A stretch of DNA of 64,000 nucleotides from an uncultured Roseburia sp. (GCA_947647505.1 CANSKO010000005.1:80967-144966); one strand, 5' to 3'. Shown: positions 8,626 through 17,662, numbered from the stretch's first letter. Notes: generated by a model not told the origin, from the sequence alone. Translations and numbers: made by a program.

Positions 8626-9834
8626 ATGAGAAGAAGATACAAAAAGAACGTAATTTATGTGATAACGGCGGTCATGCTTTTGGCGGCGTCCTGGGATGCG
8701 AGGGCTTCTCAGACGGGTGACAAGTTAAAAGACGCCGGGAAAAAGATTGACGAGCTGCAGCAGCAGAAGGAGAATGCAAAGGATAAGGTCGGCTCGCTTC
8801 AGAAGGAGCAGACCAATTTAAAGGGCGAGCTGGCGGAGTTCAACGGTCAGCTGTCTGACGTATCCGCGCGGATCAATGATCTGGAGGCGCAGATGAAGGA
8901 GAAGCGGGCGGCCATTGAGGAAGCCAGTCAGAATTTAAGCGATACGGAAGCGTTGCGGGCGGAGCAGTACGAAAGAATGAAGCTGCGGATTCAGTATATT
9001 TATGAAAACGGAGGCGCGGATTTTGCCGCCGTGCTGTTAAACAGCAGCTCTCTGGCGGACTTTTTAAACCGGGCGGAGTATGTGGAAGAGATCAACCGCT
9101 ACGACAGGCAGATGCTGCATAATTACGAAGAAACCTGTAAGCAGATTGCAGAGAAGAAACAGCATTTGCAGACGGAAGAGGAAGAACTGGCCGCAATGCA
9201 GCAGGATCTGGAGCAGAAGGAAGACGAAGTGAAAAGCCTGATTGCAAAGACGCAGCAGGGCATTCTGGCGAAACAGAACGAAATTTCCGACGCACAGAAA
9301 GAAGTGGAGGAGTATGACGCGCAGATTGCAAAGATGAAAGCGTACGAAGAAGAGCTGGAGCGCAAAAAAGCGGAAGAAGCCAGAAGACAGGCGGCGGAAC
9401 GGAAACGAATTGCGGAGCAGAAGAAGAAGGAAGAGGAGCAGGGGAAGAAGCCGGGCGGTGAGCAGAGCCAGAATCAGGGAGGCGGAAGCGTTACGGCCAA
9501 TGCCAGCGATCTGGCCATGCTTGCCGCGCTGGTGGAATGTGAAGCCGGCGGAGAGAGCTATGAAGGCCAGTGGGCCGTTGCCAGCGTTGTGGTAAATCGT
9601 GTGCGAAGCGGCAGCTTTCCAAATACGGTATCCGGCGTGATCTATCAGGGCGGCCAGTTTACGCCGGTTGCAAGCGGAAGGTTTGCCGTCGTGCTGGCAA
9701 AAGGAGCCGCAGCCAGCTGTACGCAGGCGGCGCGCGCGGCGCTTTCCGGAAGCACGAATGTCAATTTTCTTTATTTTTGCAGAGCTTCTTCTGGCGTGGA
9801 GGGAACCGTAATCGGAAATCATGTTTTTTATTAA
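8626..9834 (+). CDS. Secreted coiled-coil protein with C-terminal SleB-type cell wall hydrolase domain
   Basis: A 402-residue exported protein. The N-terminal signal peptide (about residues 8-28) ends near ARAS. A long PcsB-like coiled coil (about 32-270), very rich in E, K and Q, follows, then a Gly/Gln linker. The hydrolase_2 (SleB/CwlJ-like) domain spans about 290-402, with the putative catalytic Glu in LVECEAGG near residue 304 and the conserved WAVASVVVNRV segment. The architecture suggests a wall hydrolase tethered or regulated through a coiled coil, as PcsB is by FtsEX, though the catalytic domain differs. This could be spore-cortex or vegetative. The ribosome binding site (AGGTGA) is modest. 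A bidirectional terminator follows. Confidence 0.85.
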   Translation: MRRRYKKNVIYVITAVMLLAASWDARASQTGDKLKDAGKKIDELQQQKENAKDKVGSLQKEQTNLKGELAEFNGQLSDVSARINDLEAQMKEKRAAIEEASQNLSDTEALRAEQYERMKLRIQYIYENGGADFAAVLLNSSSLADFLNRAEYVEEINRYDRQMLHNYEETCKQIAEKKQHLQTEEEELAAMQQDLEQKEDEVKSLIAKTQQGILAKQNEISDAQKEVEEYDAQIAKMKAYEEELERKKAEEARRQAAERKRIAEQKKKEEEQGKKPGGEQSQNQGGGSVTANASDLAMLAALVECEAGGESYEGQWAVASVVVNRVRSGSFPNTVSGVIYQGGQFTPVASGRFAVVLAKGAAASCTQAARAALSGSTNVNFLYFCRASSGVEGTVIGNHVFY

Positions 9835-9872
9835 AAAAGTGTAAAGCCTTTTTGGAGGCTTTACACTTTTTT
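9833..9872. terminator. Bidirectional terminator between convergent genes
   Basis: GTGTAAAGCC at 9839-9848 pairs perfectly with GGCTTTACAC at 9857-9866. Six A precede and six T follow, so the hairpin can end transcription of both the hydrolase gene and the convergent coiled-coil gene. Confidence 0.9.
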
Positions 9873-9894
9873 CATGAAAAATTTTCAGGAATCG

Positions 9895-10539
9895 TTATGC
9901 AATCTGCTCTTTTAATTCCGCAACCGTGCGTTCCAAAATGTCGATCCGATATTTCAGACCAGATACCTGAACTTCGTACAGGATGGACTTGTCCTGTACC
10001 TTGATCGCGTCGTTCAGCTTGTTTACAAGATTTATGTGGTTTTCTGCAAGAAGCTGGATGTTATGATTTGTTTCGTTTTCGAGCAGCAGTTCAATGGCCG
10101 TGGTGCGGCGATTCAGCTCGTCTGACTTCTCATTAAGGGTCTGTACGTCGCTCTTGAGGGTTTGTACGTCGCTCTTGAGGGTTTGTACGTCGCTCTTGAG
10201 GGTTTGTACGTCGCTCTTGAGGGTTTGTACTTCTCCTTTGAGGGTTTGTACTTCTCCTTTGAGGGTCTGTACTTCTTCTTTGAGGGTCTGTACTTCTCCT
10301 TTGAGGGTCTGTACTTCTTCTTTGAGGGTTTGTACGTCGCTCTTGAGGGTTTGTACTTCTTCTTTGAGGGTCTGTACGTCGCTCTTAAGGGTCTGCATTT
10401 CTTCTTTGAGGATTTGCACATCATGCTTTAAAATTCGAATGTCATCTTTCATGATTTGCATGTCATCGCGCAACGGCTGTATCGCCGTTTGAATCAGGCC
10501 GGCAATCGCCTGTAAATCTTCTGTGGTCAGGGACATCAT
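9895..10539 (-). CDS. Heptad-repeat coiled-coil protein of unknown function
   Basis: A 214-residue protein without signal peptide or membrane segment. Residues about 47-137 are thirteen consecutive 7-residue units of the form VQTLKSD, VQTLKEE or VQTLKGE (first MQTLKSD, last VQTLNEK). They form an almost perfect coiled coil with V and L at the core positions. The flanks are also helical, and the C-terminal part ends in another coiled-coil-like segment. ATG 10539 is preferred because AAAGGAG lies just upstream. The longer frame from 10608 runs back over the promoter. It is located after typA but has its own promoter. The function is unknown. A multimeric scaffold is a fair guess. The underlying DNA is a tandem repeat, so length probably varies between strains. 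Confidence 0.75.
   Translation of the reverse strand: MMSLTTEDLQAIAGLIQTAIQPLRDDMQIMKDDIRILKHDVQILKEEMQTLKSDVQTLKEEVQTLKSDVQTLKEEVQTLKGEVQTLKEEVQTLKGEVQTLKGEVQTLKSDVQTLKSDVQTLKSDVQTLKSDVQTLNEKSDELNRRTTAIELLLENETNHNIQLLAENHINLVNKLNDAIKVQDKSILYEVQVSGLKYRIDILERTVAELKEQIA
10126..10398 (-). repeat. Thirteen tandem 21-bp repeats encoding heptads
   Basis: The array consists of 21-bp units differing mostly in the codons for the last two residues (SD, EE or GE). Because the unit is a multiple of three, gain or loss of copies keeps the frame. Four identical SD units sit side by side at 10147-10230, a sign of recent slippage or unequal crossing-over. Confidence 0.95.
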
Positions 10540-10585
10540 ATCACGCTCCTTTGGTGGGTGGCATTCCTGTAAAGTGGTGATTTCA

Positions 10586-10614
10586 AGTATAGCATGGAAT
10601 ATATACAATGTCCA
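10586..10614 (-). promoter_or_regulatory. Promoter of the heptad-repeat gene
   Basis: Read on the minus strand: TGGACA (10614-10609), a 17-bp spacer and TATACT (10591-10586). The -35 element sits only two bases beyond the typA stop, so the coiled-coil gene can be expressed independently of typA. Confidence 0.65.
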
Positions 10615-10616
10615 TA

Positions 10617-12449
10617 TCAGGATTCTTTGTTTTTTAGATTGGCCCGTTTTCTGAGCGTGGCATCCAGAATGCGCTTGCGGATGCGAAGGCTTTGCGGCGT
10701 GACTTCAAGCAGCTCGTCCACGTCAATGAAGTCGATGGCCTGTTCCAGACTTAAAATCCTTGGGGGGATCAGCGTCAATGCTTCGTCTGCGGAAGAAGAG
10801 CGCGTGTTTGTCAGATGCTTCTTTTTACAGACGTTAAGCTCGATGTCCTCCGCTCTGGAGGAGGAGCCGATCACCATGCCGGCGTATACCTTTTCGCCCG
10901 GCCCGATAAAGAGCATGCCCCGGTCCTGTGCGGAAAACAGTCCGTAGGCTACGGATTCTCCCGTTTCAAACGCAATCAGAGAGCCGAGCTTTCGATAAGC
11001 GATATCTCCGCAGTACGGTTCGTATCCGTCAAAGATCGTGTTGATGATACCGTTGCCCCTGGTATCCGTTAAAAATTCTCCGCGGTAGCCAATCAGTCCC
11101 CGGGACGGAATTTTAAATTCCAGCCTTGTGTAGCCGCCGCTGATGCTTTTCATATTCAGAAGATTTCCTTTTCTTGCGCTGAGTTTGGAAATGACGGCGC
11201 CTGTAAAATCGTCCGGAACATCGACATAGGCCAGTTCCATCGGCTCTGTTTTTTTGCCGTTTTCATCGACATGATAGAGGACTTCGGCTTTGCTTACGGC
11301 AAATTCATAGCCTTCTCTGCGCATGTTTTCAATCAGAACAGACAGATGCAGTTCGCCACGGCCGGATACTTTATAGCTGTCGGGACTTTCTGTTTCTTCG
11401 ACGCGCAGACTGACGTCTGTGTTCAGTTCCCGGAACAGACGGTCTCTGATGTGGCGCGAGGTAACGAATTTGCCTTCCTGTCCGGCAAACGGACTGTCAT
11501 TTACAATGAAGTTCATAGCAAGCGTCGGTTCGGAGATCTTTTGAAATGGAATGGCGCAGGGATTTTCCACAGAGCAGATGGTGTCGCCGATGTGAAGATC
11601 GGAAATGCCGGATATCGCGACGATTGAGCCGATCGCGGCTTCTGTGACTTCCACTTTTTGAAGGCCGTCAAATTCATACAGCTTGCTGATCTTTATTTTT
11701 TGCTGTTTTTCCGGTTCATGATGGTTGAGCAGAAGAGCGTCCTGACCGACTTTTAAACAGCCGTTGTCCACTTTGCCCACGCCAATGCGTCCGACGTATT
11801 CGTTGTAGTCGATCGTGCTGATTAATACCTGTGTTCCTGCGTCTGCGTCGCCGGACGGGGCCGGAATGTCATGTAGGATCGTGTCAAACAGATCCGCCAT
11901 GTCGTTTTTGGGGACGTCGGGATCCTTCGTCGCGCAGCCATTTCTTGCAGAGGTAAAAAGAAACGGGCATTCAAGCTGTTCATCCGACGCGTCGAGATCC
12001 AAAAACAGCTCCAGCACTTCGTCAACGACTTCTTTTGGACGGGCTTCGGGCCGGTCGATTTTATTGACGCAGACGATGACGGGAAGCTGTAAGGCAAGCG
12101 CCTTCATCAGCACAAATTTTGTCTGAGGCATAACGCCTTCAAATGCATCCACAACGAGAATGACGCCGTTTACCATTTTTAAAACGCGCTCCACTTCGCC
12201 GCCGAAATCGGCATGTCCCGGCGTGTCAATAATGTTGATTTTGGTGTTTTTGTATACGACGGCGGTATTTTTGGAGAGAATGGTGATGCCGCGTTCCCGT
12301 TCAATATCGTTTGAATCCATGACGCGCTCCTGGATTTCCTGATTTTCCCGGAATACGCCGCTTTGCTTTAACAGTTCGTCAACCAGCGTGGTCTTGCCAT
12401 GATCTACGTGGGCAATAATTGCAATATTGCGGATGTCTTCTCTTGTCAT
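10617..12449 (-). CDS. typA: Ribosome-associated translational GTPase TypA/BipA
   Basis: A 610-residue translation-factor GTPase that binds the ribosome and helps 50S assembly and stress adaptation. Visible are the G1 motif AHVDHGKT near residue 14, G2 around RERGITI, G3 [10 protein letters not shown] and G4 NKID. EF-G-like domains and the TypA-specific C-terminal domain follow. Length is normal for the family. It starts 36 bases after the end of pilT, with AAGAAGGA upstream, and may be cotranscribed with the pilus genes. Confidence 0.97.
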   Translation of the reverse strand: MTREDIRNIAIIAHVDHGKTTLVDELLKQSGVFRENQEIQERVMDSNDIERERGITILSKNTAVVYKNTKINIIDTPGHADFGGEVERVLKMVNGVILVVDAFEGVMPQTKFVLMKALALQLPVIVCVNKIDRPEARPKEVVDEVLELFLDLDASDEQLECPFLFTSARNGCATKDPDVPKNDMADLFDTILHDIPAPSGDADAGTQVLISTIDYNEYVGRIGVGKVDNGCLKVGQDALLLNHHEPEKQQKIKISKLYEFDGLQKVEVTEAAIGSIVAISGISDLHIGDTICSVENPCAIPFQKISEPTLAMNFIVNDSPFAGQEGKFVTSRHIRDRLFRELNTDVSLRVEETESPDSYKVSGRGELHLSVLIENMRREGYEFAVSKAEVLYHVDENGKKTEPMELAYVDVPDDFTGAVISKLSARKGNLLNMKSISGGYTRLEFKIPSRGLIGYRGEFLTDTRGNGIINTIFDGYEPYCGDIAYRKLGSLIAFETGESVAYGLFSAQDRGMLFIGPGEKVYAGMVIGSSSRAEDIELNVCKKKHLTNTRSSSADEALTLIPPRILSLEQAIDFIDVDELLEVTPQSLRIRKRILDATLRKRANLKNKES

Positions 12450-12485
12450 AAAATGTGATCCTTCTTTCTATATCGGTGTCAGCGC

Positions 12486-13550
12486 TTATCCAATGCGCTT
12501 TTTGAGCATATCCGGATTGGACGCAAATTCCAATGCCGTCTCCTTTGTAATCTGTCCCGCCTGAAACAGACGAAGCAGACTGTTGTCCATGGAAATCATC
12601 TCTTCACTGGAGGATGCATATAAAACGCCTTCAATCTGCGGGATTTTATGATCCCGGATCATATTTCGGATGGCGGGCGTTATCGTCATGATTTCAAACG
12701 CGGGCAGCATTTTTCCGTCGATAGACGGTACAAGCTGCTGCGAAACAACTGCCTGCAAAGACAGGGAAAGCTGTACGGCGATCTGCTGCTGCTGGTTGGG
12801 AGGAAAGACGTCGATGATTCGGTCAATCGTATTTGCCGCACCGATCGTATGCAGCGTGGAAAAGAGCAGATGGCCCGTTTCTGCGGCTGTCATAGCAACC
12901 TGAATTGTTTCATAGTCGCGCATTTCACCCAACAGGATGACGTTCGGGCTCTGACGCAGCGCGGCGCGCAGCGCGGTAACGTAGCTTTTGGTATCCACAT
13001 TGATTTCACGCTGGCTTACAATGCTTTTTTCGTGCCGGTGCAGAAATTCTACAGGGTCTTCCAGCGTAATGATATGCTTATGGTAGCGTTTGTTGATGTG
13101 GTCGATCATGCAGGCAAGCGAAGTGGATTTTCCGCTGCCTGCGGCTCCGGTAATTAAAACCATGCCTTTTGAAAAATTTGCAAATTCAATCAGCTTATCC
13201 GGAATGTGCAGCTGCTTTGGGTCGGGCAGCGCAAACGTGATAATGCGGATGACGGCGGAAAGCGTGCTTCTTTGCTTATAGGCGCTTACGCGGAAACGCG
13301 AAAGTCCCGGAATGGCAAAAGAAAAGTCGTCGTCTCCGGCTGTTTGCAGACGGTCCATTGCACGATGATTCGCCAGCTCGTAAATCTGGGAAATGACGGC
13401 GTGCGTTTCTTCCGGGAGAAGCCGTTCTCCGTCCGTTTTTTCGACAATTCCCTGCCGGCGCACGGAAACGGGAAGGCCGGCAACGATAAAAAGATCAGAA
13501 GCCTCCTTCTCAACGGCGTGTTTCAGTAAATCAATGGCATCTATGCTCAT
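12486..13550 (-). CDS. pilT: PilT-type pilus retraction ATPase
   Basis: A 354-residue secretion ATPase of the PilT/VirB11 superfamily, normal in length. It has an N-terminal PAS-like domain, Walker A GAAGSGKS at residues 135-142, Asp box ITLEDPVEF near 161, Walker B LLGEMRD at 206-212, and His box STLHT at 231-235. The PilT-specific AIRNMIRD motif lies at 293-300 and separates it from assembly ATPases. PilT depolymerises type IV pili, producing twitching force. It is the last pilus gene of the minus-strand operon, following the small pilin-like genes, with typA beyond. No PilB assembly ATPase accompanies it here. Confidence 0.95.
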   Translation of the reverse strand: MSIDAIDLLKHAVEKEASDLFIVAGLPVSVRRQGIVEKTDGERLLPEETHAVISQIYELANHRAMDRLQTAGDDDFSFAIPGLSRFRVSAYKQRSTLSAVIRIITFALPDPKQLHIPDKLIEFANFSKGMVLITGAAGSGKSTSLACMIDHINKRYHKHIITLEDPVEFLHRHEKSIVSQREINVDTKSYVTALRAALRQSPNVILLGEMRDYETIQVAMTAAETGHLLFSTLHTIGAANTIDRIIDVFPPNQQQQIAVQLSLSLQAVVSQQLVPSIDGKMLPAFEIMTITPAIRNMIRDHKIPQIEGVLYASSSEEMISMDNSLLRLFQAGQITKETALEFASNPDMLKKRIG

Positions 13551-13570
13551 ATAGAAATCCTCCTGTCTGT

Positions 13571-14071
13571 TCAGAGTTGTTCGTTCATAAAATGCAGCGT
13601 GTCATCTCCTTCCCAGGGCTTTGTCCGAATGACCTGCCAGGAAAGGATGTTGTAATACGAATGGGACGTCTCTCCGTTTTTGGGGGGAGGAAGGACGTCA
13701 ATGGCTACGGCAAGCGCCAGCGTTTCATCAATAGGCGTCTGCCAGGTTACGGTAAATGCGCCGGAATCGCTTTGCAGCGTTTCCATCGGCTGCGTCAGAA
13801 GGTCTTTGTGAATGATTTTATAATATTCATCGCGATCGGCCGCAGTTTTGGCGGCGTTTGCAAAAATCGCGTCTGCCGTGGCAAGCAGTTCTTCCGCCTG
13901 ATTGGAAGCGGCGTAGTATTCCTCCATATGCGCCGTCATGCGTTCTCCCGTTTTGGCCTGGCTGACGGCGGAGGAGAGGGAGAGCGCGGCAAGCGAAAGC
14001 ATGCAAAGCACAATAAAAACCAGAAACAGCGATATGGCGCCAATATTAGTAACAGGAACATTTTTTTTCAT
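13571..14071 (-). CDS. Small single-pass pilus-operon protein (PilX/minor-pilin-like)
   Basis: A 166-residue protein with an N-terminal hydrophobic helix (about residues 12-35) and a soluble domain outside. There is no consensus prepilin cleavage site (G followed by F and a glutamate at +5), so it is not a standard pilin. It is placed like the minor pilin or PilX-type genes of type IV pilus operons, between pilT and another pilin-like gene. ATG 14071 has AAGGAG 7 bases upstream. The role in the pilus is inferred only from position and topology. Confidence 0.65.
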   Translation of the reverse strand: MKKNVPVTNIGAISLFLVFIVLCMLSLAALSLSSAVSQAKTGERMTAHMEEYYAASNQAEELLATADAIFANAAKTAADRDEYYKIIHKDLLTQPMETLQSDSGAFTVTWQTPIDETLALAVAIDVLPPPKNGETSHSYYNILSWQVIRTKPWEGDDTLHFMNEQL

Positions 14072-14095
14072 GAAAAACTCCTTGCTTTATCCGGA

Positions 14096-14569
14096 TTATG
14101 GCTGGTTTGGAACGTGCAGCTTAAGGTCAAGGGAATATACAGGGGGCGATTCGCCCGTCTGAAACACCGCAATATTGCAGCAAAAAAGCCCCTCCTGCTG
14201 TGCATCCTGGAAAGAAAGATCCATACGGTATGCGCCGTCGTCCGGAATACAGTGGTTCCAGTCTGCATCGAAGTGGACGCGCATCTGCCTGGCGTCCGCT
14301 ATGGCGTGGGGATATTCCTTTGCGATGCAGTCCGTGAAAAGACGGTACGCATCGTCCTGACGGGCGCCGCCAGGCTCTGCGGCGCGTTTCATCAGCTCTG
14401 CGGCGTTTCGAGCCTGGGAAGAAGCCATATGCAGACGGTCCGTATTTTTTTGCATGCTGTGAGCTTTGGCAAACATTTGCAGGCACAGGGCGGCTGCCAG
14501 CGAGAACATCAGCAGAGCGGCAATCAGCTCCATTAGAAACAGGCTGGCGTGCCGGCTGGATCGATTCAT
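14096..14569 (-). CDS. Prepilin-like protein
   Basis: A 157-residue protein with a short basic leader followed by a hydrophobic stretch starting LFLMELIAALLMFSLA (about residues 10-25). The glutamate inside that stretch, at the place of pilin Glu5, is the hallmark of type IV pilins. The usual glycine before the cleavage site is not evident, so processing is uncertain. Its start overlaps the stop of the preceding gene by ATGA, and AAAGGAG lies upstream. It is probably a minor pilin of the type IV pilus-like system encoded here. Confidence 0.65.
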   Translation of the reverse strand: MNRSSRHASLFLMELIAALLMFSLAAALCLQMFAKAHSMQKNTDRLHMASSQARNAAELMKRAAEPGGARQDDAYRLFTDCIAKEYPHAIADARQMRVHFDADWNHCIPDDGAYRMDLSFQDAQQEGLFCCNIAVFQTGESPPVYSLDLKLHVPNQP

Positions 14570-15051
14570 GGCGAACTCCTTTCCGAAACAAGCATAGAAG
14601 CCGTCGTTCCGTTTTGATCGGAAACGGTAAAGCGGAACAGATGGGCGTCTTCCTGCTTCATTGTAAAAGATCCGATTTCCATAATGTCTGTTCCATCCGT
14701 TTTCTGAAATGTGGCGTCTTCCCGGATCATAAGCTCTTTCAGGCGGTTCTCATATGCATAAATACAGGTGATATAAGCCGTGCCGTCTATGCTGGTTTTT
14801 AAGACAAGGCATTCCTGGCCGGAGAGCGTCTGGATGGAAATGCCGCCGTTTGCATCGCTCTGGCGGATTTTTTCATTTACATAGGCAAGGCAGGTGCGGA
14901 CCATATGGGCGTTTTCGGCCTCTTCTGTCTGTCTGCGGTATCGATCGGCGGACAGAAGCAAAACGGCAAAGGACAGGGCGGCGAATAAGAAAAATACTGC
15001 GACAGGAAAGGCCAGATCAATGACGTGTCTGTTTTGCGCGCGCAATTTCAT
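14566..15051 (-). CDS. Membrane-anchored pilus-operon protein, DUF4860-like
   Basis: A 161-residue protein with one N-terminal membrane helix (about residues 12-34) and an extracytoplasmic domain. It contains an ENAHMVRTCLAYVNEKIRQSD segment and a QECLVL strand. This pattern fits the DUF4860 proteins that accompany clostridial type IV pilus clusters; that match is from memory and not verified. It overlaps both neighbours by four bases, so all these genes are translationally coupled. GGGAGG precedes the start. Confidence 0.6.
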   Translation of the reverse strand: MKLRAQNRHVIDLAFPVAVFFLFAALSFAVLLLSADRYRRQTEEAENAHMVRTCLAYVNEKIRQSDANGGISIQTLSGQECLVLKTSIDGTAYITCIYAYENRLKELMIREDATFQKTDGTDIMEIGSFTMKQEDAHLFRFTVSDQNGTTASMLVSERSSP

Positions 15052-15398
15052 GGAAAAACCTCCCTGGATTTTGTTTTTCGGATAATAGTAACATCCGGAT
15101 ACAGATTGGCGCCTGTCGGACGGTAATCGATAAAATAATCATCCTCATTGTATGTAAGGCCGTAACGCTCTTTCAGCCGGTCAAGGTTCTCCGGATACGT
15201 TCCTTCTGTCGCATAATAACAGGCGATGCCCCGCGAAACGGCCTGCTCCAGCGTGCGAAGGCCTTCTTCATCCGCTTTGGAAGAAACGGAGGATACGCCC
15301 ATTTGGAACAGCAGAAAAACGGCGAGGAACAGTATGCAGGAAATGCATGCATTTTTTTTGCCGGACGGTTTTCTTTTATTGGAAAAACGATTGTTCAT
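15048..15398 (-). CDS. Small pseudopilin-like membrane protein
   Basis: A 116-residue protein with a basic N-terminus, one hydrophobic helix (about residues 18-38) and a short external domain. The segment CYYATEGTYPENLDRLKERYGL resembles the helix-to-loop junction of GspG-type pseudopilins, where young pilins carry an F/YY..G.YP sequence. No prepilin peptidase site is seen. Function is inferred from the operon: it lies between pilC and the DUF4860-like gene. Confidence 0.6.
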   Translation of the reverse strand: MNNRFSNKRKPSGKKNACISCILFLAVFLLFQMGVSSVSSKADEEGLRTLEQAVSRGIACYYATEGTYPENLDRLKERYGLTYNEDDYFIDYRPTGANLYPDVTIIRKTKSREVFP

Positions 15399-15424
15399 GT
15401 CAAAAAGCCCTCCCTTTTTGCGTC

Positions 15425-16474
15425 TTACATTGCTGAGAGCGTATGCAGTAGCGGCAGCATGACGGACAGCAGAATGGCTCCAACGAGCAGGGAAAGGACA
15501 ATGACGATTGTGGGCTCGATTTTGGAAATAATGCCGGCAAAACGGGCGTCAATATCCGTTTCGTATTGTTTTGCAATGGTATGCATGACTTCGTCAAGCA
15601 CGCCGGTGCGGGAGCCGATTACGGCCATTCTTGCAGAAAGACCTGTGAAAATGCCTTTTTCAAGCAAGGACTGGCACAGGTCGCCCCCTTCCGATACGGC
15701 CAGATAGCAGCTTTCGAGCCTGCGTTGAAACGGTTCCGAGTCCGTCAGCGCAATGGTCTGCTTCAAAGCTTCCTCCGGCGTCATGCCGGCGCTTAATGTC
15801 AGCGCCATTCCGTTTGAAAAGCGAAAGGCTGAAATCGCATCGGACAGCTCTCTGGTAAAAGCCAGTTTTCGGGTTGCAAGCTGGAGCGCTTTGGCTCCGG
15901 CCGACGTTTTGGAGAGCAGAAAAGGAAGCAGCGCAAAGACCGCAAGAATGACAAGCAGCAGCAGGGCATGGCGGTTGAAAAACATGCCGGCCTGTAAGAG
16001 AACGCCGGATATGCCTGTCATTTCGCTGCCAAGCTGCTTAAATACCTGATGGAAAACGGGCATGACTTTTGTAAGCAGTAAGAAGATGACAAGAAGCATC
16101 ATGGCTCCCATCAGAAGCGGATAAAATACAGCATGCCGGACGGTCTGCATCAGGTCGGCTTCTTTTTGATAATAATCAGAAAGCGCGTCCATAACGTCAT
16201 CTAACTTTCCGGTCTGTTCGCCAATCTGCACCATGTTGAGCATATAGTCGGGAAATATGCCGGCGTCCGTAAGGGACTGATGGAGATTACCCGTTGCAAG
16301 CATGGTATTGCAGATCTGCGAAAGGGCTTTTTTTTCATGCAGCTCCCCGGCATTTTCCATCATAATGGTAATGCCTTCCAAAGAAGAAATGCCGGATTTT
16401 AAAATCATTGCCATCTGTGCGCAAAAGGAAGCGGTTTCCGCATTTGACAGAGGCATAGGCTTTTTGTTGTCCAT
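15425..16474 (-). CDS. pilC: Type IV pilus / type II secretion inner-membrane platform protein (PilC/GspF)
   Basis: A 349-residue polytopic membrane protein with two GspF domains (about residues 10-130 and 215-335), each followed by membrane segments. It is slightly shorter than classical PilC (about 400), but complete. PilC is the platform that connects the ATPase to the growing pilus. The start has AAAGGAG at good spacing. It sits immediately after the lipoprotein gene and before the small pilin-like genes. Confidence 0.9.
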   Translation of the reverse strand: MDNKKPMPLSNAETASFCAQMAMILKSGISSLEGITIMMENAGELHEKKALSQICNTMLATGNLHQSLTDAGIFPDYMLNMVQIGEQTGKLDDVMDALSDYYQKEADLMQTVRHAVFYPLLMGAMMLLVIFLLLTKVMPVFHQVFKQLGSEMTGISGVLLQAGMFFNRHALLLLVILAVFALLPFLLSKTSAGAKALQLATRKLAFTRELSDAISAFRFSNGMALTLSAGMTPEEALKQTIALTDSEPFQRRLESCYLAVSEGGDLCQSLLEKGIFTGLSARMAVIGSRTGVLDEVMHTIAKQYETDIDARFAGIISKIEPTIVIVLSLLVGAILLSVMLPLLHTLSAM

Positions 16475-16504
16475 AGAAACTCCTTTCCGAATCGAGAGGA
16501 TCAG

Positions 16505-17461
16505 TCAATAGGAATATTTTACGGTGTAATTGGAGCCGTCTCCGATATATTCTTTGACAGCGGACGCGCTGTTGTTTGCCGCCAGCGTCGGGTCCATCAG
16601 CGTCCAGGATTTGCCGTCAAATTCGATGATGTCGTCTACCCATCCGATTTCCGTGACGTATGCGCTGATCCAGGCGTGGTACGCTTCGCCCGAGTAGCCG
16701 ACCTCCAGTTTTGTAGGAATCCGCTGGGAACGCAGCATGGCGCACATGACGGCTGCGTAATCAAAACAGATGCCTTTTCCGGATGTAAGCGTTTCATCTA
16801 CGACAGGCAGATATCCGTAGGATACGGACGCCGCTTTTTTTTCATCGTAGGCGATTTCTTCCGTTACAAAATGATAAATATTTGTTATGACGTCGAGATC
16901 AGAATATGCCTGCGCTGCAAGCTCGCTTCCCTTTGCCACAGTCAGCATATCTTCGGTAAAGTTGACGTACTGATTGGGATAAAGAAAGGGAGAATATGCA
17001 TCCGTGATCGAAGCCTGAAACTGGTCGGAATAGGCGACGGCATACATGTCGTTGCCCGCATGCTCCAGAATCTGCACCTGGTAATCGCCGCTGCCGCAGG
17101 GAAGGGGAAACGTTTCATATTCTTTGGAACCGGATAACAGATAGACATATTCCGACGGGCCGGGACCTGTTACTCGGAGCTTGACCTTTTCGTTTTCTCC
17201 GAGATAGCGCACCATGAAATAGCCGTCATTCGCATGTGAAATATCAATGGTAAGGAAATCGTTTCCCAAAACGACGTCTGCGGACGCCTCCGGTTTTCGC
17301 ACGACGGGCGTATTGTCCCGTGGATGCCGGCTTTGATCAGCCGGCGGATGTTTGGAATCGTCCGGCGCTTTAGAACGCTCTTCGCTGTTCCGGCAGCCGC
17401 AGAGGAAAATGCCGGAGAGGATCAGAACGCACAGAGCGGCCAGAATTTTTTTATGCAGCAT
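16505..17461 (-). CDS. Lipoprotein with transglutaminase-like domain
   Basis: A 318-residue exported protein. The signal peptide ends in a lipobox-like LCGC (lipidated Cys23). A Ser/Asp/Pro-rich linker follows, then a beta-rich middle part, then a transglutaminase-like domain with the GKGICFDYAAVMCAML segment (nucleophilic Cys), YHAWISAYV (His) and LMDPTLAA (Asp). Such domains act as proteases or crosslinking enzymes in the envelope. ATG 17461 is preferred over 17587 because it gives the lipoprotein signal and has GAGGAG upstream. It is the first gene of the pilus operon, which suggests a role in pilus or envelope maturation; that is inference. Confidence 0.85.
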   Translation of the reverse strand: MLHKKILAALCVLILSGIFLCGCRNSEERSKAPDDSKHPPADQSRHPRDNTPVVRKPEASADVVLGNDFLTIDISHANDGYFMVRYLGENEKVKLRVTGPGPSEYVYLLSGSKEYETFPLPCGSGDYQVQILEHAGNDMYAVAYSDQFQASITDAYSPFLYPNQYVNFTEDMLTVAKGSELAAQAYSDLDVITNIYHFVTEEIAYDEKKAASVSYGYLPVVDETLTSGKGICFDYAAVMCAMLRSQRIPTKLEVGYSGEAYHAWISAYVTEIGWVDDIIEFDGKSWTLMDPTLAANNSASAVKEYIGDGSNYTVKYSY

Positions 17462-17558
17462 GTCGTCTCTCCTCCTCAGGCATGTTTGAAACAGCGCATA
17501 ATGGAAACGGGACAGCCCTGATCGCATACGGTCATGGTTCTTCCCGCCGCCGAGGGTA

Positions 17559-17587
17559 AGTATAGCACAAAGAAAAAAAAAGAGCAA
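17559..17587 (-). promoter_or_regulatory. Promoter of the type IV pilus-like operon
   Basis: On the minus strand: TTGCTC (17587-17582), a 17-bp spacer including a T-rich run, and TATACT (17564-17559). It is back-to-back with the promoter of the SARP-type regulator, only 8 bp apart, so both could be controlled through a shared site. Confidence 0.65.
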
Positions 17588-17595
17588 ATCTCAGA

Positions 17596-17624
17596 TTGAC
17601 AATTTCAGTTTTGCCGTATAGACT
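17596..17624 (+). promoter_or_regulatory. Promoter of the SARP-type regulator
   Basis: TTGACA at 17596-17601, a 17-bp spacer and TAGACT at 17619-17624. An alternative TATAGA overlaps the -10 with a 15-bp spacer. Confidence 0.65.
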
Positions 17625-17662
17625 AAAAACGATATAAAAAATATAATAATGAGGGAAAAACA

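Noticed and set aside
10126..10398. Possible CRISPR array.
   Set aside because: The units are contiguous 21-mers with no spacers, and lie inside a coding frame.
10094..10492. Open frames on the + strand and another minus frame across the 21-bp repeats (LLRVCTS-type and PSKKKYR-type proteins).
   Set aside because: They are shadows produced by the repeat in other frames. The real gene has a proper ribosome binding site, promoter and a perfect heptad pattern.
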